Below are positions 27,011 through 35,592 of a DNA stretch of 47,295 nt, piece after piece (positions within the stretch are counted from its first letter, which is position 1; every line of letters starts with the position of its first letter). Below the pieces are notes generated by a model that saw nothing but the letters and a program-made list of their open reading frames with translations, was not told where the DNA came from and ran no database searches. The DNA comes from an uncultured Butyrivibrio sp. (GTDB lineage Bacteria; Bacillota; Clostridia; Lachnospirales; Lachnospiraceae), in NCBI GenBank assembly GCA_947168335.1, contig CAMVLM010000011.1, forward strand, positions 1 through 47,295, given 5' to 3'. The position numbers and the translations under genes are program-made.

Positions 27011-27587
27011 TCGTTTCCCTTTTAACTCCGTTCCACTTGTTCATGGCAGCGTTTACATCCTGCTCCATGATTACGGAAACCGCGTCTGCGGCATGTTCTA
27101 TTGCTTCTTTTATATAAACCGTGTCCTCGTCATCGAAATGACCAAGCACCCAGTCTGCAAGATCAATCCTTGGCGGCTTCCTGCCAACTCCCACTCTGAC
27201 TCTGGAAAAATTGCTGTGTCCAAGCGTGGCGATTATACTCTTAAGTCCATTGTGGCCACCTGCACTTCCGCCCGGACGGATACGGATCACACCGGGATCA
27301 AGCTCAATATCATCAGAGATCACTATCAGTTCGGATTCAGTATCTATCTTAAAATAATCTGCAACCGGGCGAATGGACTCTCCGCTTAAATTCATGTATG
27401 TAAGAGGCTTAAGAAGAATTACTTTTTCATTTCCTATTCTTCCTTTACCGTACATCCCTTTGAATTTCATCTCAGTCAGATCTATATCATATTTCTCGGA
27501 AAGGTAATCTATTACTCCAAAGCCCACATTATGCCTTGTTCCGTTATATCTTTTTTCCGGATTACCCAAACCTGCAATTAAATACAT
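26997..27587 (-). CDS. pth: peptidyl-tRNA hydrolase
   Basis: A 196-residue enzyme that cleaves peptidyl-tRNA released from ribosomes. The start MYLIAGLGNPEKRYNGTRHN includes the catalytic His19 and the Asn contact residues. LLKPLTYMNLSG and GSAGGHNGLKSI are the other family blocks. The ATG follows AGGAG. The 3' end overlaps mfd, a gene order common in Firmicutes. No clear promoter is visible in the 96 bases between spoVG and pth, apart from a TATATT element just before the ribosome site. Confidence 0.97.
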   Translation of the reverse strand: MYLIAGLGNPEKRYNGTRHNVGFGVIDYLSEKYDIDLTEMKFKGMYGKGRIGNEKVILLKPLTYMNLSGESIRPVADYFKIDTESELIVISDDIELDPGVIRIRPGGSAGGHNGLKSIIATLGHSNFSRVRVGVGRKPPRIDLADWVLGHFDDEDTVYIKEAIEHAADAVSVIMEQDVNAAMNKWNGVKRETNESN

Positions 27588-27624
27588 AAATATCTCCTAA
27601 TATACAAAATGAAATTTTCAAAAT

Positions 27625-27662
27625 AATCAAAAATAATGGGGAGCAGCGTCAGCCACTCCCCA
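27625..27662 (-). terminator. terminator after spoVG
   Basis: TGGGGAG (27656-27662) pairs with CTCCCCA (27637-27643) on the minus strand, with partly paired inner bases, followed by TTATTTTT. It separates the glgC-glgD-spoVG unit from pth-mfd-pheA. Confidence 0.88.
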
Positions 27663-27683
27663 TAATATCATATTTTGCCATTA

Positions 27684-28004
27684 TTAGAATATACTACCCA
27701 CACCTGATGTTTCAGGAGTTGCTTCTGCAGGTCTTGAATCAATCACTTCATCTGATGCCTCATCATAAGCCTTAAGGACTATGTCCTGAATCTGCTTTCT
27801 GGTATCGGAATTGATCGGATGTGCAATATCCCTATATTCTCCGTCAGCTGACTTTTTGCTGGGCATTGCAATAAACAGGCCCTTGTCACCATCTATTACC
27901 TTGATATCATGAACAACAAATTCATTATCCAAAGTAATTGATACTATTGCACGCATCTTTCCCTGTTTAGCTACTTTCCTTACTCTAACATCCGTAATAT
28001 TCAT
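27684..28004 (-). CDS. spoVG: SpoVG-like RNA/DNA-binding regulator
   Basis: A 106-residue protein with the family sequence [20 protein letters not shown] at the start and [12 protein letters not shown] in the middle, ending in an acidic Pro/Thr tail. SpoVG proteins bind nucleic acids and affect septation and metabolism in many Firmicutes, including ones that do not make spores. So its presence does not prove sporulation. The AAGGGGG site precedes ATG. Only 26 bases separate it from glgD, so it is apparently in the glycogen operon, with a terminator right after. Confidence 0.96.
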   Translation of the reverse strand: MNITDVRVRKVAKQGKMRAIVSITLDNEFVVHDIKVIDGDKGLFIAMPSKKSADGEYRDIAHPINSDTRKQIQDIVLKAYDEASDEVIDSRPAEATPETSGVGSIF

Positions 28005-28030
28005 CGAAATGACCCCCTTTTCATTGATGA

Positions 28031-29149
28031 TTAGATCACGTATCTTTCGTTGCTCTCTACAACGATCTTTATGTCGTTTTCACCCTTGTAGTAAGAGTTT
28101 GCCTGAATGGTTCCGTGGCTTTCCACAATACAGTTCTCAATATGCGTGTTATCACCGATATAAACATCATTCAGGATAATAGAATTCTTAATGTAGCAGT
28201 TATTTCCTATAAATGCACCCTTGAAGATTACAGAATCCTCAACTGTGCCATTAACGATACACCCACTTGAAACCAGGCTGTTTGAAACCTTAACACCTAC
28301 ATTGTATTTTGCGGGTGGAAGATCAACCACCTTGGTGTAAACACCCGGATATTCATTAAAGAAGAAGTTCCTTACTTCAGGCTTCAGGAAATCCATATTG
28401 GTACGATAATAATCTTCAACAGAAGCTATGTTGTTCCAATATGTCTTAATCTTGTATCCGTAGATTCTCTTCATATCCTTATATCTTACAAGGATATCCC
28501 TAACGAAGTCGAATCTCTCTTCTGTCTGAGCCTTCTCAATAAGTTCAATGAGCTGTCTGCGTCTGATTACATATACTCCGCAGGAAACGGTGTTGGACTT
28601 TGCAACAACCGGTTTCTCCTCAAATTCTTCGATACGGCTCTCCTCGTTCATGCGGAGTGTTCCGAATCTCTCGGCATCGATATCTGCAGCAATGTCCTTG
28701 CATACAACTGTGATATCTGCCTGCTTATCAATATGATATTCAAGGAGCTTGTTGTAATCCATCTTGTAAACACAGTCACCTGAAGTAATTACAACATAGG
28801 GCTCATGACAGCTCTTCAAAAAGCTGATGTTCTGAGCTATGGCATCTGCTGTACCTCTATACCAGAGATTGCCGTTAGCCTTGGCTGCAGGAGTGAAAAC
28901 ATAAAGTCCTCCCTGCTTACGTCCGAAATCCCACCACTTCGAAGAAGAAAGATGGGTGTTAAGACTGCCTGCATTATACTGAGTGAAAACTGCCACTGTC
29001 TGAATGTGGGAGTTAGTCATGTTACTCAGTGCAAAATCAATACTTCTGTAAAAACCGGCAACAGGCATCGCACAAACCGCTCTGTTCTTAGAAAGTTCAC
29101 GCATACGGTTGCTTCCGCCGCCTGCCAGAATAATTCCAATCGCTCTCAC
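28031..29149 (-). CDS. glgD: glucose-1-phosphate adenylyltransferase, GlgD subunit
   Basis: A 372-residue paralogue of GlgC. It keeps the nucleotidyltransferase fold and C-terminal left-handed beta-helix repeats ([18 protein letters not shown]). The active-site loop is altered ([20 protein letters not shown] in place of GGxGSRLxxLTxxxAKPA), as in the regulatory partner of clostridial and Bacillus ADP-glucose pyrophosphorylase. The start is GTG at 29149, sharing one G with the glgC stop TAG, with AGGTGAT upstream as ribosome site. The overlap implies coupled, equal synthesis of both subunits. No glgA or glgB is adjacent. Confidence 0.94.
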   Translation of the reverse strand: MRAIGIILAGGGSNRMRELSKNRAVCAMPVAGFYRSIDFALSNMTNSHIQTVAVFTQYNAGSLNTHLSSSKWWDFGRKQGGLYVFTPAAKANGNLWYRGTADAIAQNISFLKSCHEPYVVITSGDCVYKMDYNKLLEYHIDKQADITVVCKDIAADIDAERFGTLRMNEESRIEEFEEKPVVAKSNTVSCGVYVIRRRQLIELIEKAQTEERFDFVRDILVRYKDMKRIYGYKIKTYWNNIASVEDYYRTNMDFLKPEVRNFFFNEYPGVYTKVVDLPPAKYNVGVKVSNSLVSSGCIVNGTVEDSVIFKGAFIGNNCYIKNSIILNDVYIGDNTHIENCIVESHGTIQANSYYKGENDIKIVVESNERYVI

Positions 29150-30420
29150 TACCTATCACCTGCCTTATCTAATGTTCGTCCACTCTCCAAAGTATTGTTT
29201 GGATAATCTTTTTCGGTAGTTACACCGGAGATCATTGTATTCTTACCAACAGTTACCCCGTCAGGTACAACTGATTTTTCTCCGATAGTTACGATTCCGT
29301 CACGGTAAATTCCGGGTTTGGTCTCATTCTCGACCTCCTCGCCTTCACCGAGTTTTACACTATTGCCAATCTTTACATTCTCAGCAATGACAGCCTTCTC
29401 AACCGTACAGTTCTCGCCGATCTCAGTACCGTTCATGATAATGGAATGACTGACTACTGTTCCCTTGCCAATCTTGACTCCACGACCGATAACCGAGTTG
29501 TGAACCTCACCGTAAATCTCGGCGCCCTCACCTATGATACATCTTGAGGTTGAGCTGTCAGGTCCAAGGAACTGCGGAGGCTGTACATCATTACTGGTGT
29601 AAATCTTCCAATATTCCTCATAGAGGTTAAACTCCGGAACAATATCAATAAGCTCCATGTTGGCTTCCCAGTAGGATGTCAGTGTTCCAACGTCCTTCCA
29701 ATAGCCATCAAACTCATACGCGTAAAGCGACTGTCCCTTATCCTTGCAATAAGGAATGATGTGCTTACCGAAATCAAGTCCGGGCTGATCCTGATTTGTG
29801 ATCAGAGCTTCCTTAAGAGAATCCCATGAGAAAATATAAATACCCATGGATGCAAGATTGCTGCGGGGCTTTTCGGGTTTCTCCTCAAAGTCCACAATCT
29901 TCCTGTCCTCGTCGGTGATCATGATACCAAATCTGCTGGCCTCCTCAATCGGCACAGGCATAACTGCGATAGTAACGTCAGCTCCGTTTGCCTTGTGGAA
30001 ATCAAGCATGGTCTCATAATCCATCTTGTAGATGTGATCCCCTGAAAGAATCAACACGTAATCCGGATGGTAATTTTCCATATACTCAAGGTTTTGGAAA
30101 ATAGCATTTGCCGTTCCGGTGTACCACTCGCTGTTTGCACTTTTTTCATAAGGAGGCAGGATACTTACGCCACCGATATTACGGTCAAGATCCCACGGAA
30201 TACCGATTCCGATATGGGAATTCAAACGTAAGGGTCTGTACTGTGTAAGCACACCCACGGTATCTACTCCTGAATTGATGCAATTGCTAAGCGGAAAGTC
30301 AATGATGCGGTATTTACCGCCAAATGATACTGCTGGTTTTGCCATATTTGCCGTAAGGACTCCAAGTCTGCTTCCCTGGCCGCCTGCAAGCAGCATGGCA
30401 ATCATCTCTTTTTTTATCAT
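29149..30420 (-). CDS. glgC: glucose-1-phosphate adenylyltransferase, catalytic subunit
   Basis: A 423-residue enzyme that makes ADP-glucose for glycogen synthesis. The catalytic loop [20 protein letters not shown] and the [18 protein letters not shown] and [20 protein letters not shown] blocks are intact. A left-handed beta-helix with hexapeptide repeats fills the last 150 residues. It starts at ATG 30420 after a GAGGTC site and is the first gene of the glgC-glgD-spoVG unit, divergent from murC. Confidence 0.97.
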   Translation of the reverse strand: MIKKEMIAMLLAGGQGSRLGVLTANMAKPAVSFGGKYRIIDFPLSNCINSGVDTVGVLTQYRPLRLNSHIGIGIPWDLDRNIGGVSILPPYEKSANSEWYTGTANAIFQNLEYMENYHPDYVLILSGDHIYKMDYETMLDFHKANGADVTIAVMPVPIEEASRFGIMITDEDRKIVDFEEKPEKPRSNLASMGIYIFSWDSLKEALITNQDQPGLDFGKHIIPYCKDKGQSLYAYEFDGYWKDVGTLTSYWEANMELIDIVPEFNLYEEYWKIYTSNDVQPPQFLGPDSSTSRCIIGEGAEIYGEVHNSVIGRGVKIGKGTVVSHSIIMNGTEIGENCTVEKAVIAENVKIGNSVKLGEGEEVENETKPGIYRDGIVTIGEKSVVPDGVTVGKNTMISGVTTEKDYPNNTLESGRTLDKAGDR

Positions 30421-30492
30421 GTTAAGACCTCGTTGTCATAAGAAAATATAGTTCCCAAAATGTTTTTGCTAATTTAAGAAACATCTATAGCA

Positions 30493-30543
30493 AGTATATC
30501 ACATCATGGTGCTTTTGACATCCTATTTAAGCGAGATTATACT
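30493..30543. promoter_or_regulatory. divergent promoters of murC and glgC sharing one -35 box
   Basis: For murC (plus), TTGACA (30515-30520) and TATACT (30538-30543) are 17 bases apart, near consensus. On the minus strand the same six bases read TGTCAA, and TATACT lies 16 bases away (30493-30498), a plausible glgC promoter. Both polymerases would need the same hexamer. Confidence 0.6.
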
Positions 30544-30594
30544 TAATAAAAATCATGTTTTTAAATTATGGCTTTAACTAAAAGAGGATAAACG

Positions 30595-31980
30595 ATGTAT
30601 AAAATTGATTATGAGAAACCGGTAAACGTTTATTTTATAGGCATTGGCGGAGTTTCAATGAGCGGCCTTGCAAGGATTCTTGCTGACAGACATTTCAATG
30701 TCTGCGGCTCCGACAGATCCGAATCGGATGTGACAAAAGGTCTTGAAGAAGTGGGAATAAAAGTTTTCACTCCTCAGAAGGCTGATAACCTTGATGCAGC
30801 CGGCACCATCGATCTGGTTGTTTATACTGCCGCAATCCATCCCGACAATCCGGAGTTTGCTCTCGCAAAAGAGAGAAATATTCCCATGCTGACAAGAGCT
30901 GAGCTTCTTGGACAGATCATGACACATTACAGACTTCCCGTTGCTGTGGCAGGAACACATGGTAAGACAACTACCACTGCAATGGTCAGCAAGATCATGC
31001 TTGAAGCCGGAATGGATCCCACAATTTCCATCGGGGGGAACCTTCAGGATATCGGAGGAAATGTTCACATCGGAACCTCCGAATACTTTGTTACAGAGGC
31101 GTGCGAATACACAAACAGCTTCCTTAGCTTTTTCCCGGGAGTCGGAATCATACTTAATGTGGATGCAGACCATCTTGATTTCTTCAAGGATCTTGATGAC
31201 ATCCGCAACTCATTCCATAAGTTTGCACAGCTCATTCCCACCGGCGGAACACTTGTTGTAAATGGAGAAATCCCAAAGCTTGATGTACTCACCGAAGGCC
31301 TTACCTGCAAAATCGTAACCTATGGTTTTTCTGAAACAAATGATTACTATCCTACAAATATAAAATACGATTCTCTTGGAAACGCCAATTTCCATATTAA
31401 TAGAAAGAACGGCGAAAGTTTTGAAGTTGAGCTCAAGGTTCCCGGACATCACAACATCGGTAACGCACTGGCTGCAGCAGCTGCTGCTGACTGTTTTGAT
31501 ATAGGTGACAGCTTCATCAGATCAGGACTTGCTTCATTCACCGGAACTGACAGACGCTTCGAGTACAAGGGAACTGTTGACGGTCTTATTGTTGTTGATG
31601 ACTATGCTCATCATCCCACCGAGATTGCCGCTACTTTGGAAGCTGCAAAGAACTATCCTCACAAAACTTTATGGGTGGTTTTCCAGCCTCATACTTTCAC
31701 AAGAACCAAGGCTCTTATGGATGAATTTGCTCATGCTCTTCTTCCTGCAGATAAACTCATTATTGCTGACATCTATGCTGCAAGAGAGACAGATAATCTC
31801 GGCATAAGCTCAAGAACACTTAAAGAAAAAATCGAATCACTGGGACATGAATGTTTCTATTTCCCGTCATTTGATGAAATTGAAAAATTTCTTTTGCAAA
31901 ATTGCACGAAGGATGACATGTTGATAACAATGGGTGCCGGAGATGTGGTGAATATCGCAAACGATATAGTTGGAAAATAA
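30595..31980 (+). CDS. murC: UDP-N-acetylmuramate--L-alanine ligase
   Basis: A 461-residue enzyme adding the first residue of the peptidoglycan stem peptide. The Mur ligase parts are the UDP-binding IGIGGVSMSGLA (about 15-26), the ATP loop AGTHGKTTTTAM (about 119-130), the middle-domain block LNVDADHLDFF (about 186-196), and the C-terminal VVDDYAHHPTEI. ATG follows AGAGGA. A consensus promoter lies 50 bases upstream. It is followed at once by DnaA-box-like sequence and a terminator. Confidence 0.97.
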   Translation: MYKIDYEKPVNVYFIGIGGVSMSGLARILADRHFNVCGSDRSESDVTKGLEEVGIKVFTPQKADNLDAAGTIDLVVYTAAIHPDNPEFALAKERNIPMLTRAELLGQIMTHYRLPVAVAGTHGKTTTTAMVSKIMLEAGMDPTISIGGNLQDIGGNVHIGTSEYFVTEACEYTNSFLSFFPGVGIILNVDADHLDFFKDLDDIRNSFHKFAQLIPTGGTLVVNGEIPKLDVLTEGLTCKIVTYGFSETNDYYPTNIKYDSLGNANFHINRKNGESFEVELKVPGHHNIGNALAAAAAADCFDIGDSFIRSGLASFTGTDRRFEYKGTVDGLIVVDDYAHHPTEIAATLEAAKNYPHKTLWVVFQPHTFTRTKALMDEFAHALLPADKLIIADIYAARETDNLGISSRTLKEKIESLGHECFYFPSFDEIEKFLLQNCTKDDMLITMGAGDVVNIANDIVGK

Positions 31981-32142
31981 TTATCCACGCTATCCACTTT
32001 TTTATGTACTCAAATTTGATAAAATTCATGTGGATAACCGCCGCTATCCCGGGAACACGAAACTTTCCCGACGGGTAGCGGTTTCTTTTATTTTTTCATA
32101 AGATAATCCACGTTATCCACATTATCCACAAAACCATCCACA
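31981..32142. promoter_or_regulatory. cluster of DnaA-box-like 9-mers upstream of primosome genes
   Basis: Three perfect boxes: TGTGGATAA (32029-32037, minus orientation) and two abutting TTATCCACA (32113-32121, 32122-32130). One box with a single mismatch is TTATCCACG (31981-31989). Three with two mismatches: CTATCCACT (31990-31998), TAATCCACG (32104-32112), CCATCCACA (32134-32142). Within each group the boxes lie head to tail at a 9-base period, with one 3-base gap before the last. The terminator of murC sits between the groups. The cluster starts one base after the murC stop and ends about 50 bases before the promoter of the DnaD-like gene. It may serve DnaA-controlled transcription or DnaA titration. 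Confidence 0.8.
32041..32096 (+). terminator. terminator after murC
   Basis: CCGCTATCCCG pairs with CGGGTAGCGG (32072-32081) allowing a one-base bulge, with an inner GGGAA/TTCCC stem, followed by TTTCTTTTATTTTTT (32082-32096). Confidence 0.85.
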
Positions 32143-32188
32143 TAGGCCGCCCCTTAAAAAGCTCTGTTTTTTATCGTCAATTTACCCA

Positions 32189-32217
32189 TTTGCATAAAAA
32201 AAACATGATGCTATAAT
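32189..32217 (+). promoter_or_regulatory. promoter of the dnaD-like/dnaI-like/prs operon
   Basis: TATAAT (32212-32217) preceded by TG one base earlier forms an extended -10. TTTGCA (32189-32194) sits 17 bases upstream as a weak -35. The DnaA-box-like cluster ends about 47 bases upstream of this -35. Confidence 0.6.
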
Positions 32218-32252
32218 TCATTTCGACAAAAAGAAAAGTGGGTGATGAAAAA

Positions 32253-33281
32253 ATGATGGGGCGAGTTATTATAAATCAGAATTCAGTTATGTCTAATACT
32301 GAACTTTCCAATATATTTATTGATGAATATCTTTCTGATGCCAATGATGCGGAGATAAAGGTCTATCTTTATCTTCTTCGTATGATGTGCGCAGGTATGG
32401 CTACCAGCGTGTCAGATCTGGCTGATAAATTCAATTATACAGAGAAGGATGTACTTCGTGCGCTCTCATACTGGGAGAAGCAGGGTCTTATGTCCCTTGA
32501 GCATGATGCTGCCGGTCAGCTTACAGGAATCCATATGCAGGATATTACACCCAAGAAGAAGGCTTCTACAGCTACTCTTCACTGTGTTCCTGCGCCTTCA
32601 GCAGTTCAGGAACCTGCTCCTGTAAAGGAGACAAAGAAAAAAGCCGTTAAGCATACTGACAATCCTCAGATGCTTTTTGTGGCAGAGCAGTATTTTGGCA
32701 GAACTCTTAACACAAACGAGATCAAGACTATTTACTATATTCAGGACGATCTCGAATTCTCAGAGGATCTTATCGATTACCTTCTTCAGCACTGCGCTTC
32801 TGCAGGCAAGAAGGATTTTGATTACGTCAGAAAGACCGCGATCAACTGGCATGAAAAAGGAATATCTACTCCCGAGGCAGCACGCCTTGCAAGCAATGTT
32901 CACAAGAATGCTTACACTATCATGCGTGAGCTTGGAATGCAGAATGCTCCTACTCAGACAGAGTTGTCTTTTTTTGACCGCTGGCAGACAGAGTATGGTT
33001 TTTCTATGAGCATTATCACCGAGGCATGCCGCAGAACCGTTCTTCAGACTCAGAACAAACGTCTTCAGTACTGCGACAGCATTATCAGAAACTGGCACGA
33101 CAACGGTGTCCGCACAATGGACGATATCAAGAAGCTTGATGAGAAATTCGGCAAGATTAACAATGCTGCAAACACAGCAAAAGCCAATGAACCCATTAAG
33201 TTCAACAATATAAAGTTCAATAACTTTAAACAGAATGATTTTAATTTTGACAGTATTGAGGACCAGCTTCTTGATAACTGA
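32253..33281 (+). CDS. DnaD-domain replication initiation protein
   Basis: About 342 residues. The N-terminal 90 residues look like a winged-helix domain (AEIKVYLYLLRMM, then LADKFNYTEKDVLRALSYWE). After a Lys/Pro/Ala linker come two DnaD-type domains, each with the YxxxxxxxW signature: DYVRKTAINWHEKG and YCDSIIRNWHDNG. Such proteins remodel the origin and help load the helicase in low-G+C Gram-positive bacteria (roles of DnaD and DnaB of Bacillus). The start is ATG 32253, with GGTGAT 6 bases upstream. An in-frame GTG at 32238 lacks one. The next gene is the DnaI-like loader. The call is firm on domains, less so on which Bacillus protein it replaces. Confidence 0.9.
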   Translation: MMGRVIINQNSVMSNTELSNIFIDEYLSDANDAEIKVYLYLLRMMCAGMATSVSDLADKFNYTEKDVLRALSYWEKQGLMSLEHDAAGQLTGIHMQDITPKKKASTATLHCVPAPSAVQEPAPVKETKKKAVKHTDNPQMLFVAEQYFGRTLNTNEIKTIYYIQDDLEFSEDLIDYLLQHCASAGKKDFDYVRKTAINWHEKGISTPEAARLASNVHKNAYTIMRELGMQNAPTQTELSFFDRWQTEYGFSMSIITEACRRTVLQTQNKRLQYCDSIIRNWHDNGVRTMDDIKKLDEKFGKINNAANTAKANEPIKFNNIKFNNFKQNDFNFDSIEDQLLDN

Positions 33282-33343
33282 TCCGTATCTGTCATTATCT
33301 GATTTGTCTTGTCTGGAGATTATCATGGGAGGAGGGATATGAT

Positions 33344-34318
33344 TTGGCACTGACAAATACCCAGTACGACGAGATCATGCATGATTATGAACGACGCAGG
33401 ACTTTTCATCGTAATGAACTAAACACCAGAATCAAGGAAGTCGAGGATCATGTTCCCGGATATCTGGATCTTTCTCAGTCGACAGGCAGTATAAGTGCTG
33501 ACTTTGGAAGACGCCTGCTTCTTGGGGAGAAGCTTAAGCGCGGAAAGCTGCACGAACTTCTGAGTGATGTAGCCAGTAAAAAGAAAAAGCTTCTTGCAGA
33601 GGCCGGATATCCCGATGACTATCTTGAGATGAAGTATGATTGTCCCATTTGTCATGACACAGGATATGTGGGCTCTGAAAAGTGTGTCTGCTTCAAACAG
33701 AGAATAATTGACAGGCTCTATGCCCAGTCCAACATCCGCAAGCTTACAGAAGCTGCCAATTTTGGCGTAATGTCTGATGAGTATTATTCAGGGGAAGATC
33801 TGGAGCGATTCAGAGGTGCGGTTCGAACTTCGAAAGATTTTATTAAGAATTTTGAAAGTTCCTACCCAAATTTACTCTTTTATGGTACAGTGGGTACTGG
33901 AAAATCGTTCCTGTCTGTTTGTATTGCCAAGGAACTCCTTGATACAGGCCATTCTGTGCTGTATTTCAGTGCTGTTTCCTTATTTTCACTTATACAGACA
34001 AACTCTTTCGATTTCAAGAAAACGGATGAACTCAATGCTCTTTATGAGGACTTATATAATACCGACCTGCTTATAATTGATGATCTTGGCACAGAGCATA
34101 TAACCAATACTTCGGTGCCCCAGCTGTTCAGCTGCATCAATGAAAGGCTTATACGGAACAAGTCCACAATTATTACGACCAATCTTACACCCGGTGAAAT
34201 AAAAGCCATGTATTCTGACAGAGTAGCTTCCAGAATAGCCAGCAATTATCACATTTGTAAGCTTACAGGCAATGACATCCGTATGTTAAAGAAAATGCAA
34301 TTCAAGAATGGAAAGTGA
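33344..34318 (+). CDS. dnaI: helicase loader, DnaI/DnaC-like AAA+ ATPase, TTG start
   Basis: A 324-residue ATPase that loads the replicative helicase. The N-terminal 95 residues are a charged, helical partner-binding region. A Cys cluster (Cys100, Cys103, Cys114, Cys116; CPICHDTG then KCVCF) probably binds zinc. Walker A is GTVGTGKS (181-188), Walker B is LLIIDDLG, and an arginine-finger region is in SDRVASRI. The start is TTG 33344, 7 bases after GGAGGAGGG. The nearby ATG at 33338 is in another frame and hits a stop at once. It is 62 bases after the DnaD-like gene and 12 before prs. Confidence 0.93.
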   Translation: MALTNTQYDEIMHDYERRRTFHRNELNTRIKEVEDHVPGYLDLSQSTGSISADFGRRLLLGEKLKRGKLHELLSDVASKKKKLLAEAGYPDDYLEMKYDCPICHDTGYVGSEKCVCFKQRIIDRLYAQSNIRKLTEAANFGVMSDEYYSGEDLERFRGAVRTSKDFIKNFESSYPNLLFYGTVGTGKSFLSVCIAKELLDTGHSVLYFSAVSLFSLIQTNSFDFKKTDELNALYEDLYNTDLLIIDDLGTEHITNTSVPQLFSCINERLIRNKSTIITTNLTPGEIKAMYSDRVASRIASNYHICKLTGNDIRMLKKMQFKNGK

Positions 34319-34330
34319 GGAATTCTTCTA

Positions 34331-35521
34331 ATGCCGAGAAGAGAAGAAAAGCGTAACCTTGAAACTATCCCTGTGGGATCTTTAGGTATCATTCCCCTTA
34401 AGGGATGCCAGTCACTTGGAGAGAAGGTAGATTATTACCTTGTAAAGTGGCGTCAGGAACGTGAGAACGAGCACAAGGGAAGCCTTGCATTCACAGGGTA
34501 CGAGCGTCCCTCTTATCTTCTTAAAGCCGAGGTTCCGCGTTTTGGAAGCGGTGAAGCCAAGGGCGTTATCCAGCAGTCAGTTCGAGGTGATGACCTCTAT
34601 ATTATGGTAGATGTGTGTAACTACTCTCTTACTTATCAGCTCTTTGGAAAAGAGAACCACATGTCTCCCGATGATCACTACCAGGATCTTAAGCGTATCA
34701 TCGCAGCAGTTGGCGGTAAGGCACGCAGAATCACAGTAATCATGCCTTTCCTTTATGAGAGCAGACAGCATAAGCGTACTTCAAGAGAATCACTTGACTG
34801 CGCAATCGCTCTTCAGGAACTTGTAGGCATGGGTGTTGATAATATAATCACATTTGATGCTCACGATCCCAGAGTACAGAACGCAATTCCTCTTAATGGT
34901 TTTGAAACAGTTCGTACCACTTATCAGTTTATAAAAGCACTACTCAGAAATGTAAAAGGTCTCAAGATTGATTCCGATCACATGATGGTAATCAGCCCGG
35001 ACGAAGGCGGAATGGGCAGAGCAATCTATCTTGCCAGTGTTATGGGACTTGATGTAGGAATGTTCTACAAGCGCCGTGACTACACACAGGTTGTAGATGG
35101 CAGAAATCCTATCGTATCACACGAGTTCCTTGGAACTTCTGTTGAAGGTAAGGATGTCATCATCGTAGATGATATGATTTCTTCAGGCGAGAGTATGTTT
35201 GATGTTGCCAAGGCTCTTAAAGATCGTAAAGCCGCTCATATCTATGCATTCTCAACCTTCGGTCTTTTCACAAGCGGACTTGAGAAGTTTGATGAAGCTT
35301 ACGAGAGCGGACTTATTGACAGAGTTCTTACAACCAACCTGATCTATCAGTCACCTGAACTTCTCTCAAGGGAATGGTACATAAGCTGTGATATGAGTAA
35401 GTACATCGCTTACATTATTGATACACTTAATCATGACGCTTCTATCAGCGATCTTCTTAATCCTGTAGAGCGTATTAACAGCATCATCGCCCGTTACAAC
35501 AACGGAGAGCTTTCTGATTGA
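34331..35521 (+). CDS. prs: ribose-phosphate pyrophosphokinase (long clostridial form)
   Basis: A 396-residue enzyme making PRPP from ribose 5-phosphate and ATP for nucleotide and amino acid synthesis. It has the ATP-region VIMPFLYESRQHKR, the FDAHDPRVQN block, and the PRPP loop VIIVDDMISSGES near 275. It is longer than the 315-residue E. coli or Bacillus form, with an extra N-terminal region of about 65 residues and changed flexible loop, matching the long type found in Clostridia. ATG follows GAGGAA. It is the last gene of the plus-strand unit and is closed by a perfect terminator. Confidence 0.92.
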   Translation: MPRREEKRNLETIPVGSLGIIPLKGCQSLGEKVDYYLVKWRQERENEHKGSLAFTGYERPSYLLKAEVPRFGSGEAKGVIQQSVRGDDLYIMVDVCNYSLTYQLFGKENHMSPDDHYQDLKRIIAAVGGKARRITVIMPFLYESRQHKRTSRESLDCAIALQELVGMGVDNIITFDAHDPRVQNAIPLNGFETVRTTYQFIKALLRNVKGLKIDSDHMMVISPDEGGMGRAIYLASVMGLDVGMFYKRRDYTQVVDGRNPIVSHEFLGTSVEGKDVIIVDDMISSGESMFDVAKALKDRKAAHIYAFSTFGLFTSGLEKFDEAYESGLIDRVLTTNLIYQSPELLSREWYISCDMSKYIAYIIDTLNHDASISDLLNPVERINSIIARYNNGELSD

Positions 35522-35543
35522 TACAGACCTGATTAATAAATTT

Positions 35544-35573
35544 TACCCTGCACAGCTGTGCAGGGTATTTTTT
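35544..35573 (+). terminator. terminator after prs
   Basis: A perfect palindrome of two 12-base arms, TACCCTGCACAG (35544-35555) and CTGTGCAGGGTA (35556-35567), followed by six T. Confidence 0.93.
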
Positions 35574-35592
35574 ATTGAGTATTTAATTTATT

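Noticed and set aside
31981-32180. Chromosomal replication origin
   Set aside because: DnaA-like boxes are dense, but no dnaA, dnaN, rpmH or gyr genes are near, and no clear unwinding element is seen. A regulatory or titration site is more likely.
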